A stretch of DNA of 64,000 nucleotides. Origin: Alloboseaceae bacterium BT-24-1. Lineage in GTDB: Bacteria; Pseudomonadota; Alphaproteobacteria; Rhizobiales; Beijerinckiaceae. The position numbers were made by a program, and so were the translations under genes. Below, one piece after another: positions 33,182-41,770 of this stretch. Numbering within the stretch: position 1 is the stretch's first letter; each line of letters begins with the position of its first letter. The stretch is from NCBI GenBank assembly GCA_025846845.1, contig JAOYTL010000001.1, positions 310,001 to 374,000 of the forward strand, read 5' to 3'. Below the pieces are notes generated by a model. It saw nothing but the letters and a program-made list of their open reading frames with translations. It was not told the origin of the DNA and did not search any database.

Positions 33182-34096
33182 ATGGCGGCTCTGCTCAGCA
33201 ATCGCTCCGGCGAGATGGAAGTGTTCGCGGCCGTGGTCGAGCGCGGCGGTTTCTCCGCCGCCGCAAAGCTCTTCGGGATGACGCCCTCGGCCGTCAGCAA
33301 GCTGGTCACAAGGCTGGAGGCCCGGCTCGGCGCAAGACTGGTCAATCGCTCGACGCGCAAGCTGCAATTGACCGCGGAAGGGCAGGCCTTCCACCAGCGC
33401 TGCGTCACCATCCTCTCCGACATCGCCGAGGCGGAATGCGAGGCGGCGGCCGGGCGGGCGCCGCGCGGGCGGGTTCGGGTCAATGCCAATGTCGCCTTCG
33501 GAAACCAAATTCTGCTGCCGCTGGTGCCGGCCTTCCTCGCCGAGCATCCCGAGCTCTCGCTCGATCTCGTCTTCACCGACCAGGTCGTCGATCTGATCGA
33601 GGAGCGGGCGGATATCGCTATCCGCGTCGCGCCCGGCCCGTTGCGTGGCAATCAATTGATGGCGCGCAAGATCGGCGAGAGCGGCGTCGCCGTGGTCGCC
33701 TCGCCCGACTATCTCGCCCGCCATGGCGAGCCGAAGACGCCGGCCGAGCTCGAGAAGCACAACCTGATCGGCTTCAACTTCGCCCGCTCGGTCGAGGGCT
33801 GGCCGTTTCGCATCGATGGCGAGCTGATCTCGATCGCGGCGGTCGGCAATCTGCTGGTCGGCGATGGCGAGATCGCGCGCCAGCTCGCCGTCGCCGGCAC
33901 CGGGCTCGCCCGGCTCGGGCGCTTTCATACCGAGGCTGAGGTCGCCGCAGGGCGGCTCGTCACGGTGCTGGAGGATTTCAACGCCGGCGACATCGAGGTG
34001 ATTCACGCCGTCTATCTCGGCCAGGGCGGCTTCGTGCCGGCGCGGATGCGGGCCTTCATCGATTTCCTGGCGCGGACTGTGAAGATCAGGGCCTGA
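33182..34096 (+). CDS. LysR-family transcriptional regulator
   Basis: A 304-aa LTTR. The N-terminal winged helix spans about residues 10-70 (FAAVVERGGFSAAAKLFGMTPSAVSKLVTRLEARLGARLVNRSTR) and the periplasmic-binding-like effector domain follows from about residue 95 (GRVRVNANVAFGNQILLPLV). It belongs to the CrgA/DmlR-like subgroup by its HTH. Divergent from the MFS-AKR pair; by LTTR habit it probably regulates that pair and itself from the shared 107 nt. Confidence 0.94.
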   Translation: MAALLSNRSGEMEVFAAVVERGGFSAAAKLFGMTPSAVSKLVTRLEARLGARLVNRSTRKLQLTAEGQAFHQRCVTILSDIAEAECEAAAGRAPRGRVRVNANVAFGNQILLPLVPAFLAEHPELSLDLVFTDQVVDLIEERADIAIRVAPGPLRGNQLMARKIGESGVAVVASPDYLARHGEPKTPAELEKHNLIGFNFARSVEGWPFRIDGELISIAAVGNLLVGDGEIARQLAVAGTGLARLGRFHTEAEVAAGRLVTVLEDFNAGDIEVIHAVYLGQGGFVPARMRAFIDFLARTVKIRA

Positions 34097-34107
34097 GCGT
34101 ATCCGCC

Positions 34108-34322
34108 GTCATTCCGGGCAGGCCGAAGGCCTGAGCGCGGAAATGATAGACACCGCCCTTTCCGTCATGGTCGGGCTTGTCCCGACCATCCACGTCTTCG
34201 CATCACTGGTTACGAGCGGCGTCCAAGACTTGGATGCTCGCCACAAGGGCGAGCATGACGAACTGGAGCGCCGTGGTGTTCATGGATTCCGGGCTCGCCG
34301 CTTCGCGCCGCCCCGGAATGAC
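34108..34322. repeat. Outer extragenic repeat, interrupted by a second element
   Basis: The left end GTCATTCCGGGC (34108) and right end GCCCCGGAATGAC (to 34322) match each other in inverted orientation, like the elements at 22097, 30689 and 61127. The interior is interrupted at 34164-34259 by a different palindromic element, so this is a nested composite between the convergent LysR and ABC genes. Confidence 0.62.
34164..34259. repeat. Inner extragenic palindrome nested in the 34108-34322 element
   Basis: Ends GTCATGGTCGGGCTTGT and a reverse-complement-like GGGCGAGCATGAC, with CCATCCACGTCTT and a matching CAAGACTTGGATG as inner inverted arms. This is a second family of palindrome, commonly seen between genes of Hyphomicrobiales. 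Confidence 0.62.
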
Positions 34323-34332
34323 AGCGGGGGAC

Positions 34333-35127
34333 TCAACTCAGCAGCAGGCTGTCGTCGGCGAGCTCCTCGCCGCGCACCTGCTTGAACAGCTGCAGGAGGT
34401 CCGGCACGTCCATCGTCTTGCGGCGCTCGCCGGCGATGTCGAAGGCGACCTTGCCTTCATGGAGCATGACTGTGCGGCTGCCATGGTCGAGCGCATCGCG
34501 CATCGAATGGGTGACCATCAGGGCGGTCAGCTTCTGCTCCTCGACGATGCGCCGGGTCAGGTCGAGGACGAAGGCGGCGGTGCGCGGATCGAGCGCTGCG
34601 GTGTGCTCGTCCAGCAGCAGGGTCTTGGTTCCCGCCAGCGTCGACATCAACAGGCTGACCGCCTGGCGCTGCCCGCCCGAGAGGAGCCCCATCGAATCGC
34701 CGAGGCGGTCTTCCAGTCCGAGCCCGAGCATCGCCAGCTTGTCGCGGAATAGGACTCTGCGCGGCTTGTCGAGTGCCGGTCCGAGGCCGCGGGTACGGCC
34801 GCGCGCCTGGGCCAGCGCCATGTTCTCCTCGATCGTCAGGCGCTCGCAGGTGCCAGCCATCGGGTCCTGGAAAACGCGGGCGATCAGGCCGGCCCGTTTC
34901 GGCGTCGGCCAACGCGTTACGTCGATGCCGTCGACCTCGACCGTGCCGCTTTCGGCCCGGGCATCGCCACTGAGGACGTTGAGGAGCGTCGATTTGCCGG
35001 CGCCGTTCGAACCGATGACGGTGATGAACTCGCCGTCGGCCACGGCGAGGTCGAGACCGCGCAGTGCCCGGTTCTCCAGCGGCGTGCCGCGCCCGAAGGT
35101 GACGTGGACGTCCCGGACCGAGATCAT
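34333..35127 (-). CDS. ABC transporter ATP-binding protein (TrpZ-like)
   Basis: A 264-aa ATPase with Walker A GSNGAGKST (about residues 39-47), signature LSGGQRQAVSLLM, Walker B TLLLDEHTAALD (the usual Pro after the catalytic residue position is replaced: DEHTAALDP) and an H-loop in MVTHSMRDAL. The H in place of the usual P after DE is typical of the ATPases that work with PF04392 binding proteins. It overlaps the permease gene by 4 nt and so belongs to the binding protein-permease-ATPase unit. Confidence 0.92.
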   Translation of the reverse strand: MISVRDVHVTFGRGTPLENRALRGLDLAVADGEFITVIGSNGAGKSTLLNVLSGDARAESGTVEVDGIDVTRWPTPKRAGLIARVFQDPMAGTCERLTIEENMALAQARGRTRGLGPALDKPRRVLFRDKLAMLGLGLEDRLGDSMGLLSGGQRQAVSLLMSTLAGTKTLLLDEHTAALDPRTAAFVLDLTRRIVEEQKLTALMVTHSMRDALDHGSRTVMLHEGKVAFDIAGERRKTMDVPDLLQLFKQVRGEELADDSLLLS

Positions 35128-36047
35128 GGCGCGCTCCGCTTGAACAGGCTGCGCAGCGGATTGGCGACACCAGGCAGCATCAGGGCGATACCGACCAGCA
35201 CCGCGGTGACGAGATTGAGGTCGGAGGCGCGCAGGCCGAGCCAGCCGGCATTCAGGGCGAGCGCGATGGCGAGGCGATAGGCGATGGCGCCGATCAGGCA
35301 GGAAAAGACGGCGACGACGATCGACCTCGTGCGGAAGATCGTCTCGCCCAGGATGACGGCGGCGAGGCCGGCTATGATCGTGCCGGTGCCGATGCTGACA
35401 TCGGCGAAGCCCGCCGTCTGCGCGAAGAGGGCGCCGGCCAGGGCGACGAGGCCGTTGGAGAGGGCGACGCCGACATAGATGTACATGTCGGTGCGGATGC
35501 CCTGCGCCCGCGCCATGCGCGGATTGGCGCCGGTGGCGCGCATGGCGAGCCCGAACTCGGTCTTGAGAAAGCGGGCGAGCAAAGCGGCGATCACGGTGAC
35601 GATGATCAGCAGGGCCATCACGCGCAAGGTCGGGCGGGCGGGCAGCCCCATGGCGGCGATGAACGGATTCAGCCAGGTGAAGAAGTCGATCACCGTCGGC
35701 CGGTTCATCAGCGGGATGTTGGGCACGCCCATCACCCGCAGATTGATCGAGAACAGCGCTGTCATCGTCAGGATGCCGGCGAGCAGATGCAGGATCGCAA
35801 AACGGATGTTGAGCCAGGCGGTGACGGTGCCGGCGAGGCAGCCGGCGATGATCGCCGCCGCGGTCGCCCAGACCGGATTGATGCCACCGGCGATCATCGC
35901 CGCCGCGACCGCGGCGCCGAGCGGCAAGGTGCCATCGACCGTCAAATCCGGAAAGTCGAGGACACGGAAGGTGATGTAGACGCCGAGCGCCACGAGAGCG
36001 AACACCAGTCCGATCTCGATGGCGCCCAGGGTGGCGATGAGACTCAT
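35124..36047 (-). CDS. ABC transporter permease (branched-chain/ribose-type, TrpY-like)
   Basis: A 307-aa membrane protein with about eight or nine hydrophobic segments, starting MSLIATLGAIEIGLVFALVALGVYITFRVLDFPDLTVDGTLPLGAAVAAAM. The FPDLTVDG motif and the EAA-like GIRTDMYIYVGVALSNGLVALAG loop fit the BPD_transp_2 group paired with PF04392 binding proteins. It lies 78 nt downstream of the binding-protein gene, with a hairpin in between, and overlaps the ATPase gene. Confidence 0.92.
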   Translation of the reverse strand: MSLIATLGAIEIGLVFALVALGVYITFRVLDFPDLTVDGTLPLGAAVAAAMIAGGINPVWATAAAIIAGCLAGTVTAWLNIRFAILHLLAGILTMTALFSINLRVMGVPNIPLMNRPTVIDFFTWLNPFIAAMGLPARPTLRVMALLIIVTVIAALLARFLKTEFGLAMRATGANPRMARAQGIRTDMYIYVGVALSNGLVALAGALFAQTAGFADVSIGTGTIIAGLAAVILGETIFRTRSIVVAVFSCLIGAIAYRLAIALALNAGWLGLRASDLNLVTAVLVGIALMLPGVANPLRSLFKRSAP

Positions 36048-36092
36048 CGGACGCCCTGCTTGTTCTGTTCTGGAATGGGTAGGCGGCCGGAA

Positions 36093-36116
36093 GCGGCAGC
36101 GTGGGAACGCTGCCGC
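36093..36116 (-). other. Intercistronic hairpin between binding-protein and permease genes
   Basis: A perfect 10-bp stem GCGGCAGCGT/ACGCTGCCGC (36093-36102 with 36107-36116) with a 4-nt loop. On the coding (minus) strand no T run follows, so this looks like an mRNA-stabilising or attenuating stem that would raise the ratio of binding protein to permease. Confidence 0.55.
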
Positions 36117-36125
36117 GTTTTCAGA

Positions 36126-37100
36126 TCAGTTGATCACCTGCTTGGCGCGCGCCTGCACGGCAGCCGGGATCGTCACCCCCATGGCAGCCGCGGCCTTGGT
36201 ATTGATCACGAGATTGCTGCCGCTGGCGTTCTTGACCGGAATGGCGCCGGGCTTCTCGCCCTTGAGGACGCGCACAACCACCGCGCCCGTCTCGACGCCG
36301 ACCTGAAAATAATCGAAGCCGATCGAGGCGACCGAGCCCTTCTGGACCGACTCGGTGTCGCCGGTGAAGACCGGCAGCTTGTTGTCGGCGCCGACGTTCA
36401 GGACCGTGCCGAGCGCCGAGATGATCGTGTTGTCGGTGGGCAGGTAGATCGCGTCGACCTTGCCGACCAGGTTCTGCGCCGCGCCGGAAACATCGGCGGT
36501 GCGGCCGGCCGAGGCCTCGACGATCTGCAGGCTGCGGGCGGGCGCCAGGGCCTTGATGGCGTTGAGAAGCGCGACGCTGTTGGCCTCGCCCGGATTGTAG
36601 ACGACGCCGATCTTCTTGGCCGTGGGGACCAGTTCCTTGATCAGGTCGAACTGGGCCTCGAGCGGCGAGAAATCGGAAATGCCGGTGATGTTGCCGCCCG
36701 GCGCTTGCCTGTCCTTGACGATCTGGGCCGCGACCGGATCGGTCACGGCAGTGAACACCACGGGAATCGTCTGCGTCGCCGTGACCATCGCCTGGGCGGA
36801 GGGCGTCGCGATCGCGACGATCACGGTCGGGTTCTCGCCGGCGAACTTCTGGGCGATCTGCGCTGCCGTTGCCGGCGAGCCCTGCGCCGATTCATAGCGG
36901 AAGGTAAGATTGGCGCCGTCCTTGTAGCCGGCATCCTCCAGCGCCTTCTTGACGCCGTCGCGGGCGGCATCGAGCGCCGGGTGCTCGACGATGGCGGTGA
37001 CGGCCACCGTCACCTTCTGGGCCTGCTGCGCGACTGCGGCCGTTCCGGCCAGAAGCGCCAGAGCGATACCGCTGCTGATCATGGTTGCGCGCAAACGCAT
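36126..37100 (-). CDS. ABC transporter substrate-binding protein, PF04392 (TrpX-like)
   Basis: A 324-aa periplasmic binding protein. The signal peptide (MRLRATMISSGIALALLAGTAAVAQQ, cleavage near AVAQQ) is followed by VTVAVTAIVEHPALDAARDGVKKAL, IPVVFTAVTDPVAAQ, KKIGVVYNPGEANS, and AIYLPTDNTI, all typical of the ABC_sub_bind family. Characterised members from streptococci bind tryptophan and other aromatic amino acids. The gene lies 212 nt after trpE on the same strand, which supports an aromatic ligand but does not prove it. ATG 37100 is chosen because it gives a proper signal peptide. Confidence 0.92.
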   Translation of the reverse strand: MRLRATMISSGIALALLAGTAAVAQQAQKVTVAVTAIVEHPALDAARDGVKKALEDAGYKDGANLTFRYESAQGSPATAAQIAQKFAGENPTVIVAIATPSAQAMVTATQTIPVVFTAVTDPVAAQIVKDRQAPGGNITGISDFSPLEAQFDLIKELVPTAKKIGVVYNPGEANSVALLNAIKALAPARSLQIVEASAGRTADVSGAAQNLVGKVDAIYLPTDNTIISALGTVLNVGADNKLPVFTGDTESVQKGSVASIGFDYFQVGVETGAVVVRVLKGEKPGAIPVKNASGSNLVINTKAAAAMGVTIPAAVQARAKQVIN

Positions 37101-37312
37101 GGTTTCCTCTCCATTCGTTGTCGGGCCGGTCCACCCGCGCAATCTACAGCGGTTGGCAGGGCCCTTGAGATTAGTGAGCGGGCCGTTCTCGCAACCTTGA
37201 GGCTAGGGAGCGGCACCCTCGATTACCGGCAATATGCGCGGGCAAAAACACGCCACGCAAGTGAGCTGACATGCGTCTGCGGGAAGCGCGCATGCGAACG
37301 AGAGGGGCCGGA

Positions 37313-38827
37313 TCACTGACCCCGCCGGCTGCGTGCGGCGAAGCGGACGGCTTCCTCGGCGGCCTTGAACAGGGCCTTGGCCTTGTTGATGCATTCGAGC
37401 TGTTCGGAGGCCGGGTTCGAATCGTAGACGATGCCGGCGCCGGCCTGGACCTGCATGCGGCCGTCCTGGACGACAGCGGTGCGCAGGACGATGCAGGTAT
37501 CCATCTCGCCATTGGCGCCGAAATAGCCGATGCAGCCGCCATAGGCGCCGCGCCCGTCCTTCTCGAGCTCGTCGATGATCTCCATGGCGCGCACCTTCGG
37601 CGCGCCGGAGACCGTGCCGGCCGGGAAGCCGGCGGCGAGCGCCGAGAGCGCATCATGCTCGCCGGAGATGCGTCCCTCGACGTTCGAGACGATGTGCATC
37701 ACCTGGCTGTAGCGCTCGATGAAGAAGGAATCGGTGACGCCGACGCTGCCGATCTCGGCGACCCGGCCGACATCGTTGCGGCCGAGGTCGAGCAGCATGA
37801 GGTGCTCGGCCCGCTCCTTGGGGTCGGCCAGCAATTCGTCGGCGAGCGCTTCGTCTGCCGCCGGCGTCGCGCCGCGTGGCCGCGTGCCGGCGATGGGGCG
37901 GATCGTGACCTTTCCGTCGCGCAGACGGACCAGGATTTCGGGGCTGGAGCAGACGATCTGGAAGCGCTCGAAGTCGAGATAGCAGAGGAAGGGGGCCGGG
38001 TTGACCCGCCGCAGCGCCCGATAGAGCGCAAAAGGCGGCAGTTCGAACGGCGCCTCGAAGCGTTGCGAGAGCACGACCTGGAAGATGTCGCCGGCGCGGA
38101 CATATTCCTGCGCGGTCGCGACCATGGCGTGGAATTCGGCTTCGCTGGTGTTCGAAACGGATTCGGGATGGGGAATCGCGGCGATATCGATGCCGGCCTC
38201 GGCGGGCAGGGGCCCTTCGAGGGCCCGCACCACCGCGTCGAGCCGCTCCTGCGCCCGCTCATGGGCGACGCGGGCCGAGACGGCCGCCTGCGGCCGGACC
38301 GGCGTCACCACCGTGATCTCGTCGCGGATGGAATCGAACACCACCATCAGGGTCGGCCGCGTCAGGATGGCGTCGGGCACGTCCGGCCCGGTCTCCTTCG
38401 GCTCGGGCAGGCGCTCCATCAGGCGCACCATGTCGTAGCCGAGATAGCCGAAGACGCCCGCGGCCATCGGCGGCAAGCCGTCGCGGTCGGGGATCGCGCT
38501 CTCAGCGAGCAAAGCGCGCAAGGAGTCGAAGGCAGGGCGCGGATCGGGAATGAACTCGTCGCTTTGCGCGGGGTGGCAAAGCGAGGCCTGTCCGCGCTGG
38601 CAGCGCCAGATCAGATCGGGGTCGAGCCCGATCATCGAGTAGCGGCCGCGCACGGCGCCGCCCTCGACGGATTCCAGCAGGAACGCCGGACCTTTATGGG
38701 CCTGCCGCAGCTTGAGGAAGGCGGCGACCGGCGTCTCGCAATCACCGACCAGCGACAGGGTCAGCAATTGCGCTTCGCCTGCCGCATAGGCGGTGGCGAA
38801 GCGGGCGAAATCGGCGGCCGGATCCAT
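37313..38827 (-). CDS. trpE: Anthranilate synthase component I
   Basis: Converts chorismate to anthranilate with ammonia from TrpG. The 504-aa enzyme has an N-terminal regulatory part with the tryptophan-binding FLLESVEGG (LLES) element, and the chorismate-binding domain with IAGTRPRGATPAADEALADELL, LMLLDLGRNDVGRVAEIGSV and GTVSGAPKVRAMEIIDELE. There is no fused TrpG. The ATG at 38827 is the family-like start; the frame is open to 38890 inside ppiD. It follows ppiD by 10 nt, so transcription from the ppiD promoter is likely. Confidence 0.96.
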   Translation of the reverse strand: MDPAADFARFATAYAAGEAQLLTLSLVGDCETPVAAFLKLRQAHKGPAFLLESVEGGAVRGRYSMIGLDPDLIWRCQRGQASLCHPAQSDEFIPDPRPAFDSLRALLAESAIPDRDGLPPMAAGVFGYLGYDMVRLMERLPEPKETGPDVPDAILTRPTLMVVFDSIRDEITVVTPVRPQAAVSARVAHERAQERLDAVVRALEGPLPAEAGIDIAAIPHPESVSNTSEAEFHAMVATAQEYVRAGDIFQVVLSQRFEAPFELPPFALYRALRRVNPAPFLCYLDFERFQIVCSSPEILVRLRDGKVTIRPIAGTRPRGATPAADEALADELLADPKERAEHLMLLDLGRNDVGRVAEIGSVGVTDSFFIERYSQVMHIVSNVEGRISGEHDALSALAAGFPAGTVSGAPKVRAMEIIDELEKDGRGAYGGCIGYFGANGEMDTCIVLRTAVVQDGRMQVQAGAGIVYDSNPASEQLECINKAKALFKAAEEAVRFAARSRRGQ

Positions 38828-38837
38828 GTGACCGGCT

Positions 38838-40745
38838 TCAGTTCTGGCCGCCGGTGGCGTTGCGCAGCGCCGCCTGGTTGACCTGCACACCGAGATCGCT
38901 CTGCAGCTTGCTCACATACTGCGCGAGGATGTCCTCACTGATGCTCGACGAGAGCAGGCGCACGAAGTTCTCGGCTTCCTCGGCGGTGCGGACATAGGGG
39001 CTGACCGTTGCCGCCTTGACCTGGAAGACGACTCGGCCGGCATTGTCGACCGCGGCCGAGCCGGCCTTGCCGGCAGGCGTGCCGAAGACCAGCGAGACGA
39101 CGTTGCGCGGCAGCGCGTCGCTCTGGTCCTGGCGGCCGAGCGTCGCTTCCTCGAATGCGAACCCTTGCGCGAAGGCGATCGCGTCGAGCTTCTCGCCAGC
39201 GTCCAGCTTCTGCACGATCTCGCGCGCCCTGGCCGAGAGCCGGGTGGCGACCTCATCGGCGCGCCATTGCTTTTCGACCTCGGCCTTGACCTCGTCGAAG
39301 CTGCGCTCGCGCGGCGGGTCGATCTTGCTGAGATCGAACCAGACATAGCCGCCATTGTTCGGCAAGCGGGTCGCCTCGTTGTCGACGCCGATATCGGAGC
39401 GGAAGATCGCCTGCTGCGTCGCGTCGCCGCCGGGGAGGGCGGTCTCCTGCGTGCCGTCAGCCTTGCCGAGGCTGGAATTGGCTGGGCCGAAGGAGCGCAG
39501 CGCCAGGCCAAACTCCTTGGCGATCTCGGCCAGCGGCTTCGCCGAAGCGCGCTGGTCCTCGATTTTGTCGTGCAGCTCGGTCATCTGCTCGGCGGCGCGC
39601 GAGGTGGCGACGTCACGGCGGACCTCGTCGGCGACTTCCTCGAAGCTCTTGAGGCGAGCCGGCTCGATCGTCGGGACGCGCAGCAATACGATGCCGAAAC
39701 CGCCCTGCACTGGTTCGCTGACCGCGCCCTGCGCCAGCGCGAAGGCGGCGTCGCGAACGGCCGGGTCGAACAGGCCCTCGCGGGTGAAGGTGCCGAGGGT
39801 CAGATCGGCCTCAGCGATGTTGCGGCTGGCGCCGACCGCCTCGAAGGTCTCGCCGGCGTCGATCCTGGCCTTGGCGGCCCTGGCCTCCTCCACGGATGGG
39901 AAGCCGATCTGCTGGACGGTGCGGCGCTCGGCCGAGCCGAAGCGCTGAGTCTTGATCTGCTCGTAGCGGGCGCGGGCGTCGGCCTCGCTGACCTTGGCGG
40001 GGTCGGCGAGGTTGGCGGCTGTCAGGACGAGTACATTGGCGGTCCGGTATTCGGGGGCGCGGAAGGCGGCCTTGCGCTCGTCGAAATATTTGCGCAGTGC
40101 GTCCTCCGCTGGAGCGGGAATTTCGCCAGCGGCGCTGTCGGGCAAGGTGACGTAGCCGATCTCGCGCTTCTCGTGGCGCAAGCGATGGCCGAGCTCCTGC
40201 AGCGCGCCCGGAGCCGTGACGGCGCCGACGACCATCTCGGCGAGTTCCTGGCGCATGGTGGTGGCGCGCTGCTCGCGCACGAAGCCCTGCTCGTTCAGCC
40301 CCATCGCGCGCAGCAGCTCGTTGAAGCGGTTGGGGTCGAACTGGCCGGCAGCGTTCTTCAGGTTCGGGTCGTTGAAGAGGATATTGCGCACAGTCTCGTC
40401 GGAGACGGCGAGGCCCATTTTCGTGGCGGTCTGGTCGAGCGTCGCGTCGGTGACGAGGCGTGAGAGCGCCTGCTGGTCGAGGCCGAGCGCCCGCGCCAGC
40501 TCCGGGCTGATCTGGCGACGCTGCTGACGCATCAACCGCTGGAGGTCGTTCTGATAGGCCGTGCGCAGCTGCTCGATGCTGATCTCGGTCTTGCCGATGA
40601 CGGCGACGGCGTTGCGGCCATAGCCGCGGAAGATGTCGCCGATGCCCCAGATCGCAAAGGAGATGATCAGGAAGCCGAACATCACGGCGATGATGAGCTT
40701 GCCGATCAGGCTCTGCCCCGCCTTGCGGATGCCCTGCATCATCAT
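38838..40745 (-). CDS. ppiD: Periplasmic folding chaperone PpiD (SurA_N/parvulin type)
   Basis: A 635-aa inner-membrane-anchored periplasmic chaperone that meets newly exported proteins near SecYEG. It has one N-terminal membrane helix (about residues 15-37, KLIIAVMFGFLIISFAIWGIG), a SurA_N-type domain, then a rotamase/parvulin-like region (RYEQIKTQRFGSAERRTVQQIGF and GAVSEPVQGGFGIVLLRV) and a C-terminal helical part. Such PpiD parvulin domains are usually catalytically inactive. Three ATGs in a row (40745, 40742, 40739) are possible starts. tpiA is divergent. Confidence 0.92.
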   Translation of the reverse strand: MMMQGIRKAGQSLIGKLIIAVMFGFLIISFAIWGIGDIFRGYGRNAVAVIGKTEISIEQLRTAYQNDLQRLMRQQRRQISPELARALGLDQQALSRLVTDATLDQTATKMGLAVSDETVRNILFNDPNLKNAAGQFDPNRFNELLRAMGLNEQGFVREQRATTMRQELAEMVVGAVTAPGALQELGHRLRHEKREIGYVTLPDSAAGEIPAPAEDALRKYFDERKAAFRAPEYRTANVLVLTAANLADPAKVSEADARARYEQIKTQRFGSAERRTVQQIGFPSVEEARAAKARIDAGETFEAVGASRNIAEADLTLGTFTREGLFDPAVRDAAFALAQGAVSEPVQGGFGIVLLRVPTIEPARLKSFEEVADEVRRDVATSRAAEQMTELHDKIEDQRASAKPLAEIAKEFGLALRSFGPANSSLGKADGTQETALPGGDATQQAIFRSDIGVDNEATRLPNNGGYVWFDLSKIDPPRERSFDEVKAEVEKQWRADEVATRLSARAREIVQKLDAGEKLDAIAFAQGFAFEEATLGRQDQSDALPRNVVSLVFGTPAGKAGSAAVDNAGRVVFQVKAATVSPYVRTAEEAENFVRLLSSSISEDILAQYVSKLQSDLGVQVNQAALRNATGGQN

Positions 40746-40893
40746 GGTCTTGTCTTCCCAATCCTGTCGCGGCCGTGCCGCTGCGCGCCGCTTATAGGAA
40801 GAGCGACGCCTCCCGGCAATCGCTCTGGATCGCCTCGATTGCGATCAGGAGGCAGCATTGCTAGAGCCGAGGGACAAGAATTGGAGAGCAGCC

Positions 40894-41652
40894 GTGACGC
40901 GAACGATCAAGCCGCTGGTGGCGGGCAACTGGAAGATGAACGGGGTGAAGGCCGATCTCGCCATCGCCGCCGAGGTCGCCAAGGGCCATGACGCTGCGCT
41001 GCGGCGCGCCGTCGACCTCGCCATCTGCCCGCCTGCGACGCTGCTGTTCACGCTGACGGCTTCGCTGATCGGTTCGCGCATCGCGACCGGCGGGCAGGAT
41101 TGCAGCGCCCATGACAGCGGCGCCTATACCGGCGAGGTCTCGGCGCCGATGCTGGTCGATGCCGGCGCGAGCTACGCCATCGTCGGTCATTCGGAGCGCC
41201 GCACCCTGCATGGCGAGAGCAATGCGCAGGTGAAGGCCAAGGCCGAGGCGGCGCTGGCGGCAGGGCTGACGCCGATCGTCTGCGTCGGCGAGACCAAGGA
41301 CGAGCGCGAGGCCGGCAAGGCACTGGCGATCGTCAGAAAGCAGCTGCGCGGCTCGGTGCCCGACGGCGCGACGGCCTCGCTCGTGATCGCCTATGAGCCG
41401 GTCTGGGCGATCGGCACCGGCTTGACGCCGACCGCAGCCGATGTCGCCGAGATGCATGAGGCGATCCGCGCCGAGCTCGGGCGCATCCTCGGCAAGGCGA
41501 CGGCGGCCAGTGTCCGGCTGCTCTATGGCGGCTCGGTCAAGCCGAGCAATGCGGTCGAACTCATGAACGTCGCGAATGTGGACGGCGCGCTCGTCGGTGG
41601 CGCCAGTCTCAAGGCCGAGGACTTCCTTTCGATCGCGCGCGCCTGCGCCTGA
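40894..41652 (+). CDS. tpiA: Triosephosphate isomerase
   Basis: Interconverts dihydroxyacetone phosphate and glyceraldehyde 3-phosphate. The 252-aa TIM barrel has the catalytic Lys in AGNWKMNG, the His in IVGHSERR, the Glu and flexible loop 6 in AYEPVWAIGTGLTPT, and the phosphate-binding YGGSVKPSNA. The GTG at 40894 is chosen because GGAGAG lies 5 nt upstream and the length is right; the in-frame extension to 40858 is not family-like. Confidence 0.97.
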   Translation: MTRTIKPLVAGNWKMNGVKADLAIAAEVAKGHDAALRRAVDLAICPPATLLFTLTASLIGSRIATGGQDCSAHDSGAYTGEVSAPMLVDAGASYAIVGHSERRTLHGESNAQVKAKAEAALAAGLTPIVCVGETKDEREAGKALAIVRKQLRGSVPDGATASLVIAYEPVWAIGTGLTPTAADVAEMHEAIRAELGRILGKATAASVRLLYGGSVKPSNAVELMNVANVDGALVGGASLKAEDFLSIARACA

Positions 41653-41770
41653 TCTCAGGGGAGATTAAAATCGCGGGTGGCATGGGCGGAAAGCTCATGC
41701 TATGGCCAGCGCCGTTCCGCGGGATGCCGCCATCTTGGCAGGCGCCCGCGCCATACCCATTTCGAGAGCC

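Noticed and set aside
37405..37425. GGTTCGAATC, resembling a tRNA T-arm
   Set aside because: It lies inside trpE in frame and no acceptor, D or anticodon arms can be drawn around it.
37171..37656. 161-aa minus-strand frame over the trpE end and the gap before the binding-protein gene, considered as a Trp leader
   Set aside because: It contains no cluster of Trp codons and is mostly the shadow of trpE; no attenuator structure was seen.
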